DNA of 64,000 bases from the NCBI GenBank assembly GCA_951813395.1, contig OX638356.1:3236501-3300500 (forward strand), written 5' to 3'. Below are positions 31,944 to 39,727 of the stretch, piece by piece; the stretch's first letter is position 1; every line of letters starts with the position of its first letter. The DNA comes from Longimicrobiales bacterium (lineage in GTDB: Bacteria > Gemmatimonadota > Gemmatimonadetes > Longimicrobiales > Gaopeijiaceae). The notes under the pieces are model-generated. The model did no database searches and was not told the DNA's origin. It saw only the letters and a list, made by a program, of their open reading frames with translations. The position numbers and the translations under genes are program-made.

Positions 31944-33803
31944 TCAGGTACTTACTCCCAGATGTTCGGTCAGATCGTCGATCGACTGGCCGAGTTCGTG
32001 AGTTGCCGCCGCCAGTTGCTGGACGGTGTTCGCGGTCTTGTCATCAAGTTCGTTTGCGAAGCGCCTCACCTGTTCGCAGTATCCGGACAGCCCGTCGTCA
32101 ATCTGCCGGAAGACATCTGCGAGCGATTCGTCAATGCCTTCGAACCGGTCTTGGTAGTCGGCCCAAGCTGAAGCGACAGCTTCCTCATGCCGCCCGAGTT
32201 TGTCAACCGCTTCGTTGATCAGCGCCACCAGGCCGGTGGCCTCGGCAAGTGCGCCGGCGGTTTGATCGCTGGATTCTCGTATGTGGCTCGCCGCTGTGCG
32301 GATCGGTGCAGCAAGATCCGAAATGCTCTTATGCGTGATCTCGATGGTGCTACGGAGCTGGTTGAGCTGCTTAACGAACTCTGCCGCGTCGTCGAGCACC
32401 TCCCGGTTGCGCCGAGACGCTGAGCTCAGGTGCTCGGCCGCATCTTCGAGCGATTTCGTCGAGCCGGTGATCCGGGATGCCGCTTCGACGCCGGTCTCGG
32501 TAAGGCCTTGCGTTGCGGACACCACAGCGTCCCGCATCCTCTTCGCGGCAGCGTTGCTCGAATCGGTCATGCTTGCCGCGACTTGCAGCGAAGCGTCCGT
32601 CAACTCGCTGGTGACCGCCGTCAGTGACGACCCCAGCGCCTGGGTCATGGCAGAGGCACTGTCGTTCATGGATGTCGTGACCTTGCGGACGACCAAGTCC
32701 AGCGCCTCTCGAACGTCACGCTGCGATTCGGCCATCCGGTCGGTGGACTTCTCCAGAGTCCGGTTCAGCTCGGCCACGACCCCCGCCATCTCGTCGAACT
32801 GCGATTCGGTGCGCTCCCGCATGACTGCCGTGAACCGCGAGAGAGCGTCCGTGATCATCTGTCCAGCGTCGGTCGCGCGTTCCTGGCGCAGTTTTTCCAT
32901 CTTGCTAGTGAGGCTCTGTAGATCCGGCGAGAGGTCATCGGCGATCTTCTGCGGTAGCGCGTCCAGTTTTTCGGGCTGCTTCCCGCTCCGAACTGCAACG
33001 AGGGCGCGTTCAACGGCACCCCGCTCCCAGCCAAGTGCCTCTTCGAGGGCGAACACCAAGTCGGTGTTGAACCTCTCGATACCCCCCGCCACCGTTCTTA
33101 GCTGATTGAGTTGCTCGTCCGCGATCGCCTCGGCTGTGGTCCTTTCGAGACAGGACTCAAGCGACTTCACCCACTCGTCCACGCCGCGCGTCAGCGACCC
33201 AGAAAAACGCCGAGCCTCCAGAGTGAATATGATCGAGCATCCAATGCCGACAATGGATGTGAGGAACGCCAGTGACGCCCCTCGAAGTAGCTGCTGCAGG
33301 GACTCGGTAATCGCATCGGGAATGCCGGACGATAGACCAGATTGTGCCGCACCGACACCCGCGGCCAAGCCAATAAACGTGCCCAGAATGCCGATGCCGG
33401 TCAGTAGGTTCGGGATGGACCGCGACAACACGAAAGACGGCTCCTGCTCGAAGAGGGTGGAGCTGTTGAAGTACAGTGATGCCGCCCGCGGGCTTTGGAA
33501 GATCTGGGATTCGGAGCCTGAGGCAGGCTTGATCAGAGTCGCCGCGAACTCCCGCCAAGGCCTGCCGAAATCCTCTTCCAACTTGGGTCGTCGCTCTTCG
33601 AACGTCTTGACGAACTCCACCTTGGGATCGCGACCACGCGGCGGCAGTACTTCGCGTGACCCTTTGAGACGCTCACGGACTGCGCGGGTCGTCGAACGCA
33701 GCCAGAGGTAGGCCACCAGGAAGGACACGAAGATCACCACACAGTACGCACCGACAAACCAAGGCGTGATCAGAAAGCGAAACAGGAAATCGAAGCTCAT
33801 CAC
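31944..33803 (-). CDS. zorA: Zorya protein ZorA (MotA/TolQ/ExbB-like motor subunit with long tail)
   Basis: Protein of 619 aa. Three membrane helices (about 14-35, 132-153, 176-197) hold the MotA/ExbB signature IPNLLTGIGILGTFIGLAAG. About 420 residues of cytoplasmic coiled-coil tail follow (heptad-like, rich in Ser, Thr, Ala and Glu). In Zorya the pentameric ZorA tail reaches into the cytoplasm and is needed to pass the phage-infection signal to ZorC and ZorD. It is the first gene of the zor operon, with 227 non-coding bases upstream. Confidence 0.93.
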   Translation of the reverse strand: MMSFDFLFRFLITPWFVGAYCVVIFVSFLVAYLWLRSTTRAVRERLKGSREVLPPRGRDPKVEFVKTFEERRPKLEEDFGRPWREFAATLIKPASGSESQIFQSPRAASLYFNSSTLFEQEPSFVLSRSIPNLLTGIGILGTFIGLAAGVGAAQSGLSSGIPDAITESLQQLLRGASLAFLTSIVGIGCSIIFTLEARRFSGSLTRGVDEWVKSLESCLERTTAEAIADEQLNQLRTVAGGIERFNTDLVFALEEALGWERGAVERALVAVRSGKQPEKLDALPQKIADDLSPDLQSLTSKMEKLRQERATDAGQMITDALSRFTAVMRERTESQFDEMAGVVAELNRTLEKSTDRMAESQRDVREALDLVVRKVTTSMNDSASAMTQALGSSLTAVTSELTDASLQVAASMTDSSNAAAKRMRDAVVSATQGLTETGVEAASRITGSTKSLEDAAEHLSSASRRNREVLDDAAEFVKQLNQLRSTIEITHKSISDLAAPIRTAASHIRESSDQTAGALAEATGLVALINEAVDKLGRHEEAVASAWADYQDRFEGIDESLADVFRQIDDGLSGYCEQVRRFANELDDKTANTVQQLAAATHELGQSIDDLTEHLGVST

Positions 33804-34030
33804 AGGAACGATGCACCCGTGGGATTGGCGTTGGGGTCAGCAGTCAGGAAGAATCCGCGCGAGCACCGTAGCAGGGAGGCACCGGCCCGGCAAGGCGCTG
33901 TCCGCATGAAGCAGAGTCCGGGCAGATCAGCAGGATCTCGATCTTCCACCTCGGGATGTTGCCGGTAACCGGGTGGCGGTAGATCGGTTCGAGCGTGTTC
34001 CGGTGTCACATGGGATGCCGACATCGACGG

Positions 34031-35233
34031 TCATCGCTCGAACCCTCCACCGCCACGGTCGGGGCCTCGTGGCCGGGGCGGCCGTGGGGGAACGCGGGTT
34101 ATGCTGGGGCCGCGCTCCTTCATCTCCCGCGCCGCCCGCTGGACGAGGTCCTGGACAGTGATCCGTGCGTGCCGTTCCGCCTCCTGCAGCCCCTTTCGGT
34201 ACACCTCGCGCACCTTCCTCTCGATCTGCCGAGCGCTGTCGGCGTGTGCCTTGCCCAGCGCGGCTCGCTCGCCCTTGTTGTACCGGTCGAGATCCTCACG
34301 CCAGCCCTCGACAAGGTCCTCCCGGCCCCGGACCGCCCCGGCCAGTTCCCGCAACGAGCGGTCGATCCGCCAGATCCGGAGCCGCCCGAGCAGCGAGCGG
34401 CTCTCCCGGTCGAGCCTCTGGCGCATGTCCTCCTGCCGCTTGAGCAGCTCGGCCCATTCCTCCCGCGCCCGGCTCTCCAGCCGCGAGAACTCCAGCATGC
34501 GCCGATCCTCGACCTTCTCCCAAGCCTCCGCCTCGGCACGCCGCCAGGCCTCCATGTCGACCCACCCTTCGTCGACCGGCCCCCTCGCCCGCCGCGCCCG
34601 CCCGGGCACCATCCTCTCGCGGCGGACGCGCGCCCAGTGGCGCGGCCGCTCCCACGGGGTGCGAACCACCTCCTGGCCCGCTCGCCGCCGCTCGTTGTTC
34701 TTGACCCGCCTCTCGACCCGGATCCGGCCCTGTTCCCGCTCGTAGCCCTCGGCCCAGCGCGACAGCCGGAGCTTGCTGTTGCCGAGCTTCGCCGCCTTCC
34801 CGGTCTCCGGATCGACCCTGTTGGCGACCACGTGGACATGCGGGTGCCGGGTGTCGTCGTGCGCGACGATCAGCGCCTCGTGGCCCTCCAGCCCCAGCGC
34901 CTCCAAGCTCCCGTCCACGGCTTGACTCATCTCCTGCCGGGTGGGCGTCTCGTCCCTCGCCCAACTGAGCGAATAGTGCAGGACCGGCTTCTCCAGCTTG
35001 CGCCCCCCTCGCGCCGCGCCCGCCAGCCGTTTGAGGTCGGGGGCCGCCTTCGCGGTCGCGGCCATCAGCCGCGCGGCCCGCTCCGCCCGGATCGTCGCAA
35101 GGTTCCGGGTGTCGGTCCACGCGACCCGCTCCGAGGTCTCCGGACTCCGGTCGTCCGGCGTTGGGGCGTCGTGCAGGCAGTACGCCGCGACCCCGGCGAA
35201 CGACCGCCCCAAGCCGTTGATCTTCGGGATCAT
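34031..35233 (-). CDS. Relaxase/mobilization nuclease (MobA/VirD2-like)
   Basis: Protein of 400 aa. The N-terminal relaxase domain has a Tyr candidate (Tyr18 in AAYCLHD) and the metal-binding triad in HDDTRHPHVHVVANRV (His125, His132, His134). An Arg/Glu-rich helical tail (about 150-400) with coiled-coil character follows. It nicks oriT and pilots the strand. The ATG at 35233 overlaps the mobC stop (ATGA). Longer open frame upstream is shadow. No coupling protein or T4SS is near, so the element is mobilizable rather than self-transmissible. Confidence 0.9.
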   Translation of the reverse strand: MIPKINGLGRSFAGVAAYCLHDAPTPDDRSPETSERVAWTDTRNLATIRAERAARLMAATAKAAPDLKRLAGAARGGRKLEKPVLHYSLSWARDETPTRQEMSQAVDGSLEALGLEGHEALIVAHDDTRHPHVHVVANRVDPETGKAAKLGNSKLRLSRWAEGYEREQGRIRVERRVKNNERRRAGQEVVRTPWERPRHWARVRRERMVPGRARRARGPVDEGWVDMEAWRRAEAEAWEKVEDRRMLEFSRLESRAREEWAELLKRQEDMRQRLDRESRSLLGRLRIWRIDRSLRELAGAVRGREDLVEGWREDLDRYNKGERAALGKAHADSARQIERKVREVYRKGLQEAERHARITVQDLVQRAAREMKERGPSITRVPPRPPRPRGPDRGGGGFER

Positions 35234-35574
35234 CGGCCCAGCGCCTCGCCGCTCAAGAGATCGGCCGCGAGCTCGCCCACCCGCTCGACCGCCTCCAGAG
35301 TCCCCGGCGGCGCAGAAGCCCCGGAGTTCAGGGCGCGGGCGATCTGATTTAGATTGACCCCGATCCGGTGGAGTTCGACGCGCTCCCGGGCGCCGAGACG
35401 GTGAACGGCCGCCTCGCGGACCGGCTGCCCCAGCGCCCTGCGGCGCATGTAGCCGCCCCTCGTCATGCGGGCCGCTCCGGCCCGCTCGGCGATCTCTGCG
35501 GCCTCCGCGGTCGTGACGCGCACGCCGATCGTGCGGGTTCTGCGCTCGGCCTCGGGCTTCCGGGGACGGGCCAT
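35230..35574 (-). CDS. mobC: MobC-like relaxosome accessory protein
   Basis: Protein of 114 aa. The N-terminal basic segment and ribbon-helix-helix-like pattern (TRTIGVRVTTAEAAEIAERA) are followed by the MobC-type LGARERVELHRIGVNLNQIARALN. Such proteins bind oriT and help the relaxase open the nick site. The ATG at 35574 was chosen over longer upstream frame because the family starts at MARPRKPEAE and AGGAGG lies upstream. It directly overlaps the relaxase gene. Confidence 0.85.
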   Translation of the reverse strand: MARPRKPEAERRTRTIGVRVTTAEAAEIAERAGAARMTRGGYMRRRALGQPVREAAVHRLGARERVELHRIGVNLNQIARALNSGASAPPGTLEAVERVGELAADLLSGEALGR

Positions 35575-35644
35575 GTCGGGCGGCCTCCTTTGGTGGCGCG
35601 CGGAATGTCGTTGCGGGGGTCCGGGGGCATCCCCCCGGCCAGAG

Positions 35645-35663
35645 GTTTTCGTGAAGCGAAAAC
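35645..35663. repeat. Perfect 7-bp inverted repeat, candidate oriT hairpin
   Basis: GTTTTCG (35645-35651), loop TGAAG, CGAAAAC (35657-35663), about 70 bases upstream of the mobC start in locally AT-richer DNA. Such hairpins commonly lie next to relaxase nick sites. Confidence 0.5.
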
Positions 35664-35742
35664 ACATCTCGCTCCACGGAGACCCGCAAAATAAAACGGG
35701 CCAGCGGGCGGCGGCCAGCCGCCCACCCACCGGGGCAGCTCC

Positions 35743-35914
35743 GGCGGTTGCCCCGGTGGCCATGATCGCGCCCTCCGCGCGGGAGCGGATCGAGGTCCTG
35801 CGGCACCGCCGGAATGATGCCTACGCATCTGCCGGAAAGACGGTTTCGTGCCACTCCGCGGCAGCAGCGACGGCGGCTGCCCCGGAGGCCATGATCGCCC
35901 CCTCGGCGCGGGAG
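35743..35914. repeat. Pair of 43-bp imperfect direct repeats, 129 bp apart
   Basis: Copies at 35743-35785 and 35872-35914 differ at about 4 positions. Both contain GGCCATGATCG flanked by GC-rich runs and end in CGCGGGAG. They may be relaxosome or accessory-protein binding sites, or a remnant duplication. Confidence 0.7.
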
Positions 35915-35957
35915 TCCGACGCACGGAATCCCCGGGTCGTCGGAATCGCCGTGACGT

Positions 35958-36001
35958 ACAGTCAGGGGACTGTTTCGGGCGGTGTCAACAACCGCCGAAA
36001 C
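35958..36001. repeat. Two adjoining hairpins in the candidate oriT region
   Basis: First: ACAGTC-AGGG-GACTGT (35958-35973). Second: left arm GTTTCGGGCGGT (35972-35983), loop GTCAACA, right arm ACCGCCGAAAC (35991-36001), perfect apart from one bulged G. No T-run follows on either strand, so they do not look like simple intrinsic terminators. Confidence 0.6.
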
Positions 36002-36342
36002 GGCGATGTCCAACGGCTTCCAGAGCCGTCCCAAAGGCGAACCGGCCGCCGCCAGCGGTGCCTCCGCCGCCAGCGTCCAACCGATGCTCGATGTGGCCGG
36101 GCCGGAGGTCCAGCGCCCTGGTCCAGAGTCGTGCGCGCCATGACCCAGAATTCGTGAAGGGTCATCCGAATCGCGGGGATGTCCAGCACCCGAAACGCGC
36201 TCGATGGAGTGGCGAGGGGCTTGGCGAGGAGCTCGGCCCCTTTTCGAACCCCCAACCGACCCGCGCTACGGATTGTCGGGGGACGCCGCCTCCCGAACCC
36301 GTTGGCGGTGTACTCGTGCCTGACGTGGACCTCCCCTAGCCA

Positions 36343-37017
36343 TTACGCTGTCAGGAGCCACTTGATGAAGGAACGGCAGCCGATCCAGGCAGACGCCACA
36401 TGGTCGAGAGCGTCCGGGGTTTGAATCGCCGGGCAGTGCTCGTAGGGGAAGGTTGCACCGGCCTGAAGTTCCAGATTCGAAGCCTTGTTGGCGACCACGT
36501 GCTGGGCCGCTTCCATCCACTCGCGCTGTCTCTTCACCCCCGAGTCCGGGTCTCCCCGGAGGGTTCGCAGATCGACGTCCAAGTAGGCATCCTGAAAGTG
36601 CGGGCCGCTGCGCGTGCGCCAATGCCGTTGCTTCAGAATCAAGCGGGGCTCCATCCCCGGGCAATTCGCCATCGCAGGTTCCATCTCCCGCGACACTTGG
36701 GACATGAGGCGGGCCAAGCTCCGAGATCGCAGCTTGGTCCACAACCCGCCCCGCGCCTTGTTCGGCAGGATCACTCTCGCGCATACGTCCTCGTCCGCGA
36801 CATGCAGCAAGAGGTGCGGGCTCTCGTTGAACCCGCCTCTGGACCCACGAAACCCAAACACACTCCAGCCTCCCGTCCGCAGCTTCCTCGCCGGCTCAGG
36901 CTCGATACGGAGGCCCTCCAAGTCGGGGCGAAGGCCCAGCAGGGCCATCGCACGATCCACCTGCTCTTGGGGGTCAGCGGCCGGGCTGAACCCCGGAAAC
37001 TCTTCAGTTGGTGTCAT
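36343..37017 (-). CDS. Hypothetical protein of the mobile element
   Basis: Protein of 224 aa from ATG 37017. It has no signal peptide or membrane helix, is mixed alpha/beta, and has a central LLLHVADEDVCARVILPNK and a C-terminal half rich in His, Trp and Cys. I do not recognise it. It lies between the integrase (divergent) and the mob region, with codon use in the normal GC-rich range, so it is likely an element-specific gene such as an accessory, regulatory or second defence protein. No function is claimed. Confidence 0.65.
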   Translation of the reverse strand: MTPTEEFPGFSPAADPQEQVDRAMALLGLRPDLEGLRIEPEPARKLRTGGWSVFGFRGSRGGFNESPHLLLHVADEDVCARVILPNKARGGLWTKLRSRSLARLMSQVSREMEPAMANCPGMEPRLILKQRHWRTRSGPHFQDAYLDVDLRTLRGDPDSGVKRQREWMEAAQHVVANKASNLELQAGATFPYEHCPAIQTPDALDHVASAWIGCRSFIKWLLTA

Positions 37018-37316
37018 GTGACATTTGCCCGCTATCCTTGCCTTGGAGATCCGGCACCCTACAACGCTAACGGTCCATCCCGCAAACCCGTTCCCCGGAC
37101 GCAGTTGGTTGCGGGAGCCTCATACAAGGACCTTCCGCTCCCGCCTCGGGAACCTCGCCGCCATCGCTCCCAAGGGGCTGTCCGATGGTGAGCGGAGCGG
37201 CGGCCCACCAGCATGGGACCCTTAGCAGGTCGAGGGGGCTCCCATCTGGCGGAAACATCCTTCCTTGGCGAGATTCTCGACGCGCAGATCGTGCAGTCCA
37301 TCACGCGAGGAATCGA

Positions 37317-38480
37317 ATGATGGCACGCACGAAACGAAAGCGCCGGAGCTACGGCGCCGGTGAATGGGGCCGGAACCGGGTGAGGGTCTTCCCTGACCCG
37401 AAGACCGGCCTTTACCAGATGGAGTGGCGCGAGAACGGGCGCAGGCTCACCCGGTCGCTGGGTCACCGCGAATGGGTGAGGGCGAAAAAGCAGGCAGACG
37501 AGTTCGCCGCTGGTTTCGCCGGCCCGGACCTGAACGGCAAGGCGGAAGCCGAGCCGGAGCCGCTCACGCTGGGAGGGCTTCTTGACATCTACGGTGAGGA
37601 GGTGACGCCCACCAAGGGCGTGCATACGCGGCGGCACGACCGGGCCGCCATGGACATGTTCCTCCGATTCTTCGGACGGAACCGCGACCCGGCCACCCTG
37701 TCCCAAAGGGATTGGGACCGCTTCATCCGGGAGCGGCGCGCGGGCAGGATCGGACCGAGCGGTAGGCCCGTGTCCGACCGGTCGGTCGAATACGACCTCA
37801 AGTTCCTGATCGCGGTTCTGAATTGGGCTGCGAGGTCGAGGGACGAGCGGGGCCGCCCGCTCCTCGACAGGAATCCGCTCAAGGGTTTCAGGAAGCCCAC
37901 GGAGAAGAACCCGACTCGGGTGGTGCTCACCGAGGACGAGTACCGGGCGCTTCTGAAGGTGGCGTCCCGGGTGGACTGGCGGTTCCACCTCGCGCTCGTG
38001 CTCGCGCACGAGACCGGCCACCGGATCGGAGCCATCCGCCAGCTTCGGTGGTTCGACATCGACTTCGAGGGTGGGACGATCCTCTGGCGCGCCGAGCACG
38101 ACAAGTCGGGGCACGAACACGTCACGCCCGTCACCGCCGAAGCGCTCTCCGCACTGAATGAGGCGCGCAGGAGCCACCCCGGAACCGGGGAAGCGCCGGT
38201 GCTGCCCGCGCCGAGGAATCCGTTGGCGTGTCTCGGCGCGGCTCGGTTGCACGCTTGGTGGAGCAAGGCCCAGATTCTTGCGGGGCTGGACCCGAAGCCC
38301 GGCAGGGGCTGGCACTCGCTGAGGCGGAAGTTCGCCAGCGACCTGATGGATCAGCCGCTCAAGGTGCTTTGCGCGTTGGGAGGCTGGAAGACCGCCAAGA
38401 CGGTGCTCGAATGCTATCAGCGACCGGATGCAGGACAGCTTCGGAAGGCACTGGAAGCTCGTCGGCGGTCTCGCAGCTGA
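37317..38480 (+). CDS. int: Tyrosine recombinase integrase of the mobile element
   Basis: Protein of 387 aa. A basic N-terminal DNA-binding arm (1-70) and a SAM-like core-binding domain (about 82-175) precede the catalytic domain with Arg236 (ETGHRIGAIRQL), Lys263, His333-x-x-Arg336 (WHSLRRKF), Trp357 and the nucleophile Tyr367 (ECYQRPD). ATG 37317, followed at once by a second ATG, has GAGG upstream. It sits at the right end of the element, pointing outward to the candidate att core. Confidence 0.93.
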   Translation: MMARTKRKRRSYGAGEWGRNRVRVFPDPKTGLYQMEWRENGRRLTRSLGHREWVRAKKQADEFAAGFAGPDLNGKAEAEPEPLTLGGLLDIYGEEVTPTKGVHTRRHDRAAMDMFLRFFGRNRDPATLSQRDWDRFIRERRAGRIGPSGRPVSDRSVEYDLKFLIAVLNWAARSRDERGRPLLDRNPLKGFRKPTEKNPTRVVLTEDEYRALLKVASRVDWRFHLALVLAHETGHRIGAIRQLRWFDIDFEGGTILWRAEHDKSGHEHVTPVTAEALSALNEARRSHPGTGEAPVLPAPRNPLACLGAARLHAWWSKAQILAGLDPKPGRGWHSLRRKFASDLMDQPLKVLCALGGWKTAKTVLECYQRPDAGQLRKALEARRRSRS

Positions 38481-38486
38481 GGTTGC

Positions 38487-38514
38487 CAATCGGCGGGAGT
38501 CAATCGGCGGGAAT
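38487..38514. repeat. 14-bp tandem repeat after the integrase gene
   Basis: CAATCGGCGGGAGT (38487-38500) and CAATCGGCGGGAAT (38501-38514), one mismatch, starting 7 bases after the integrase stop and overlapping the candidate right att core (38506-38517). Short direct repeats here are typical of integrase arm-binding sites. Confidence 0.6.
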
Positions 38515-38677
38515 CGGGCCTGTCAGACTCCCAAGTTCAATACCCGCAACGGATTGTGACCATGCGACCATCTGCCGGGCTGGCAAGGCGCGACGAAGGG
38601 CCGGTAGCAGCGCTACAGGTCCAAGGAGCAACGCAGAGCGCAGCGGTCCGGCCCGGATGCATCGCCGTTCGAATGCC

Positions 38678-38699
38678 GGGGGGATTTTGTCCACGGGCT
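38678..38699. repeat. 22-bp direct repeat, copy 1 (downstream of holA)
   Basis: Near-identical to 39706-39727 with one mismatch (GATTTTGTCCACGGGCT versus GATTGTGTCCACGGGCT, after six G). It lies immediately beyond the holA stop. The repeats flank holA exactly. Confidence 0.8.
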
Positions 38700-38700
38700 G

Positions 38701-39699
38701 CTAGGCCGCGCCCCGCCGACGTACCTGCAGGCCGAGCAGCCACTCCTCGAGAAGGACCTCGTCGGAGATGGCGCTCGCCTTCAGCAGCTGGTCCAGTCGG
38801 CGGAGTCCGCGAACCGCGCGGACCAGGTCGGCGCGGGTCCAGCGCCGGGACTGCGCGGTGATCCTGCGGGTGAGGAAGCGCTGGTAGGGTGGCAGCGAAT
38901 CCTGCAGGGCGGCAGCGCCCCCCTCGACGGCCACCCCGATCCGAAGGAGCGTGGTCGAGAGGCCGATCACCAGGCCCACGGCCGTCTCGCCCTGCGCAAG
39001 CAGGACGGGAAGTCCCCTCACCGCATCGTGGATCTTCCGGTTGCCCACCAGATCGAACCACGCCCAGCGATCCTGCTGCGGCAGCTGGAGGCCGCCCTTT
39101 CGCACGGCATCGACATCCACGGGCCGATCCTGCCCCACCATTTCGGCGAGCTTGCGCACCTCCTGCGTGAGCACCCCCAGATCCGTGCCCGCAGCTCCGG
39201 CCAGCACCTGCGCGGCATCGATCTCGACCGTCGTGCCGAGTTCCCGGGCCGCCCATGACACGAGCCAGGCCGGAACCGCGTCGGCGGGCACGGGCTTGAA
39301 CTCGGCCGCCTGCGCGATTCGCGCCAGGTCCTTGTAGAACCTGGCCCGGGACTGTTTCGGCACGGTGGCCTGCAGGATCAGCACTAGCCCCCGGGGGGGC
39401 TTGCCCGCCGTCTCGAGCACCACCTTGCGCGCCGCCGGACTGGACGCCAGCGCCTCGGCCTCCCGGACCAGCACAACGCGCCAATCGGCCATCATCGGCG
39501 GGGTGGAAATCACCGACGCGAGCCGTTCCACGGAGGTCTCGGACCCCCGGAGCACATCGACGTTGAAGTCGCGTGTCGCCGAATCGGCGTATTGCTCCAC
39601 AAGGGACCTGACGGCGACGGCTTTCCGGAACTCGTCACCGCCGTGGAGAAAGAACACGCCCCCCCGACCGGAGGCGCTCAGAGACCGGGGCAGGGACAC
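38701..39699 (-). CDS. holA: DNA polymerase III subunit delta
   Basis: Protein of 332 aa resembling the clamp-loader delta subunit: N-terminal VFFLHGGDEF, STPPMMADWRVVLVREAEAL, an AAA+-like fold without Walker motifs, a central LTQEVRKLAEMVG helix and a C-terminal domain with DLVRAVRGLRRLDQLLKAS. Delta opens the beta clamp. The farthest start is GTG 39699 without a clear Shine-Dalgarno. Both its stop and the region just upstream of its start carry the same 22-base repeat. Confidence 0.88.
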   Translation of the reverse strand: MSLPRSLSASGRGGVFFLHGGDEFRKAVAVRSLVEQYADSATRDFNVDVLRGSETSVERLASVISTPPMMADWRVVLVREAEALASSPAARKVVLETAGKPPRGLVLILQATVPKQSRARFYKDLARIAQAAEFKPVPADAVPAWLVSWAARELGTTVEIDAAQVLAGAAGTDLGVLTQEVRKLAEMVGQDRPVDVDAVRKGGLQLPQQDRWAWFDLVGNRKIHDAVRGLPVLLAQGETAVGLVIGLSTTLLRIGVAVEGGAAALQDSLPPYQRFLTRRITAQSRRWTRADLVRAVRGLRRLDQLLKASAISDEVLLEEWLLGLQVRRRGAA

Positions 39700-39705
39700 C
39701 GTCGG

Positions 39706-39727
39706 GGGGGGATTGTGTCCACGGGCT
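39706..39727. repeat. 22-bp direct repeat, copy 2 (between anti-sigma gene and holA)
   Basis: Second copy of the repeat at 38678-38699. It begins in the TAG stop of the anti-sigma gene and ends 7 bases before the holA start. Confidence 0.8.

Larger units (their letters stand above)
35575..36342. other. 768-base non-coding region, candidate oriT of the element
   Basis: No convincing gene lies here. Structure seen: GTTTTCG-TGAAG-CGAAAAC hairpin (35645-35663); GC-rich hairpin around 35626-35640; two 43-base near-identical direct repeats (35743-35785 and 35872-35914); ACAGTC-AGGG-GACTGT hairpin (35958-35973); and a larger hairpin with 11-base arms (35972-36001). Position just upstream of mobC and the relaxase makes it the likely oriT. 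The nick site is not identified. Confidence 0.5.
26112..38517. mobile_element. Integrative mobilizable element carrying a type I Zorya system
   Basis: Limits are inferred. The right end has a tyrosine integrase (37317-38480). Inside are a hypothetical gene, a candidate oriT region, mobC, a relaxase and zorABCD, all on the minus strand. Flanking genes (copper ATPase, holA) are ordinary chromosomal genes. The cargo is less GC-rich: one 60-base line in zorA (32281-32340) counts 57% GC by hand, against 73% for one in mutS (22681-22740). The 12-base GGCGGGAATCGG occurs at 26112-26123 and 38506-38517 and is a candidate att core. No conjugation (T4SS) genes are present, so transfer would need a helper. 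Confidence 0.75.

Noticed and set aside
35234-36034. In-frame extension of the relaxase far upstream
   Set aside because: The family start (MIPKINGLGRSF) and the ATGA overlap with mobC place the start at 35233; the rest is repeat-derived shadow.
37079-37121. CCCGCAA / TTGCGGG inverted repeat upstream of the integrase
   Set aside because: The seven-base arms are far apart in GC-rich DNA; too weak to call a site.
38660-38685. T-arm-like GTTCGAATGCC near the integrase, possible tRNA remnant
   Set aside because: The flanking bases do not form a T stem and no other tRNA parts are present.
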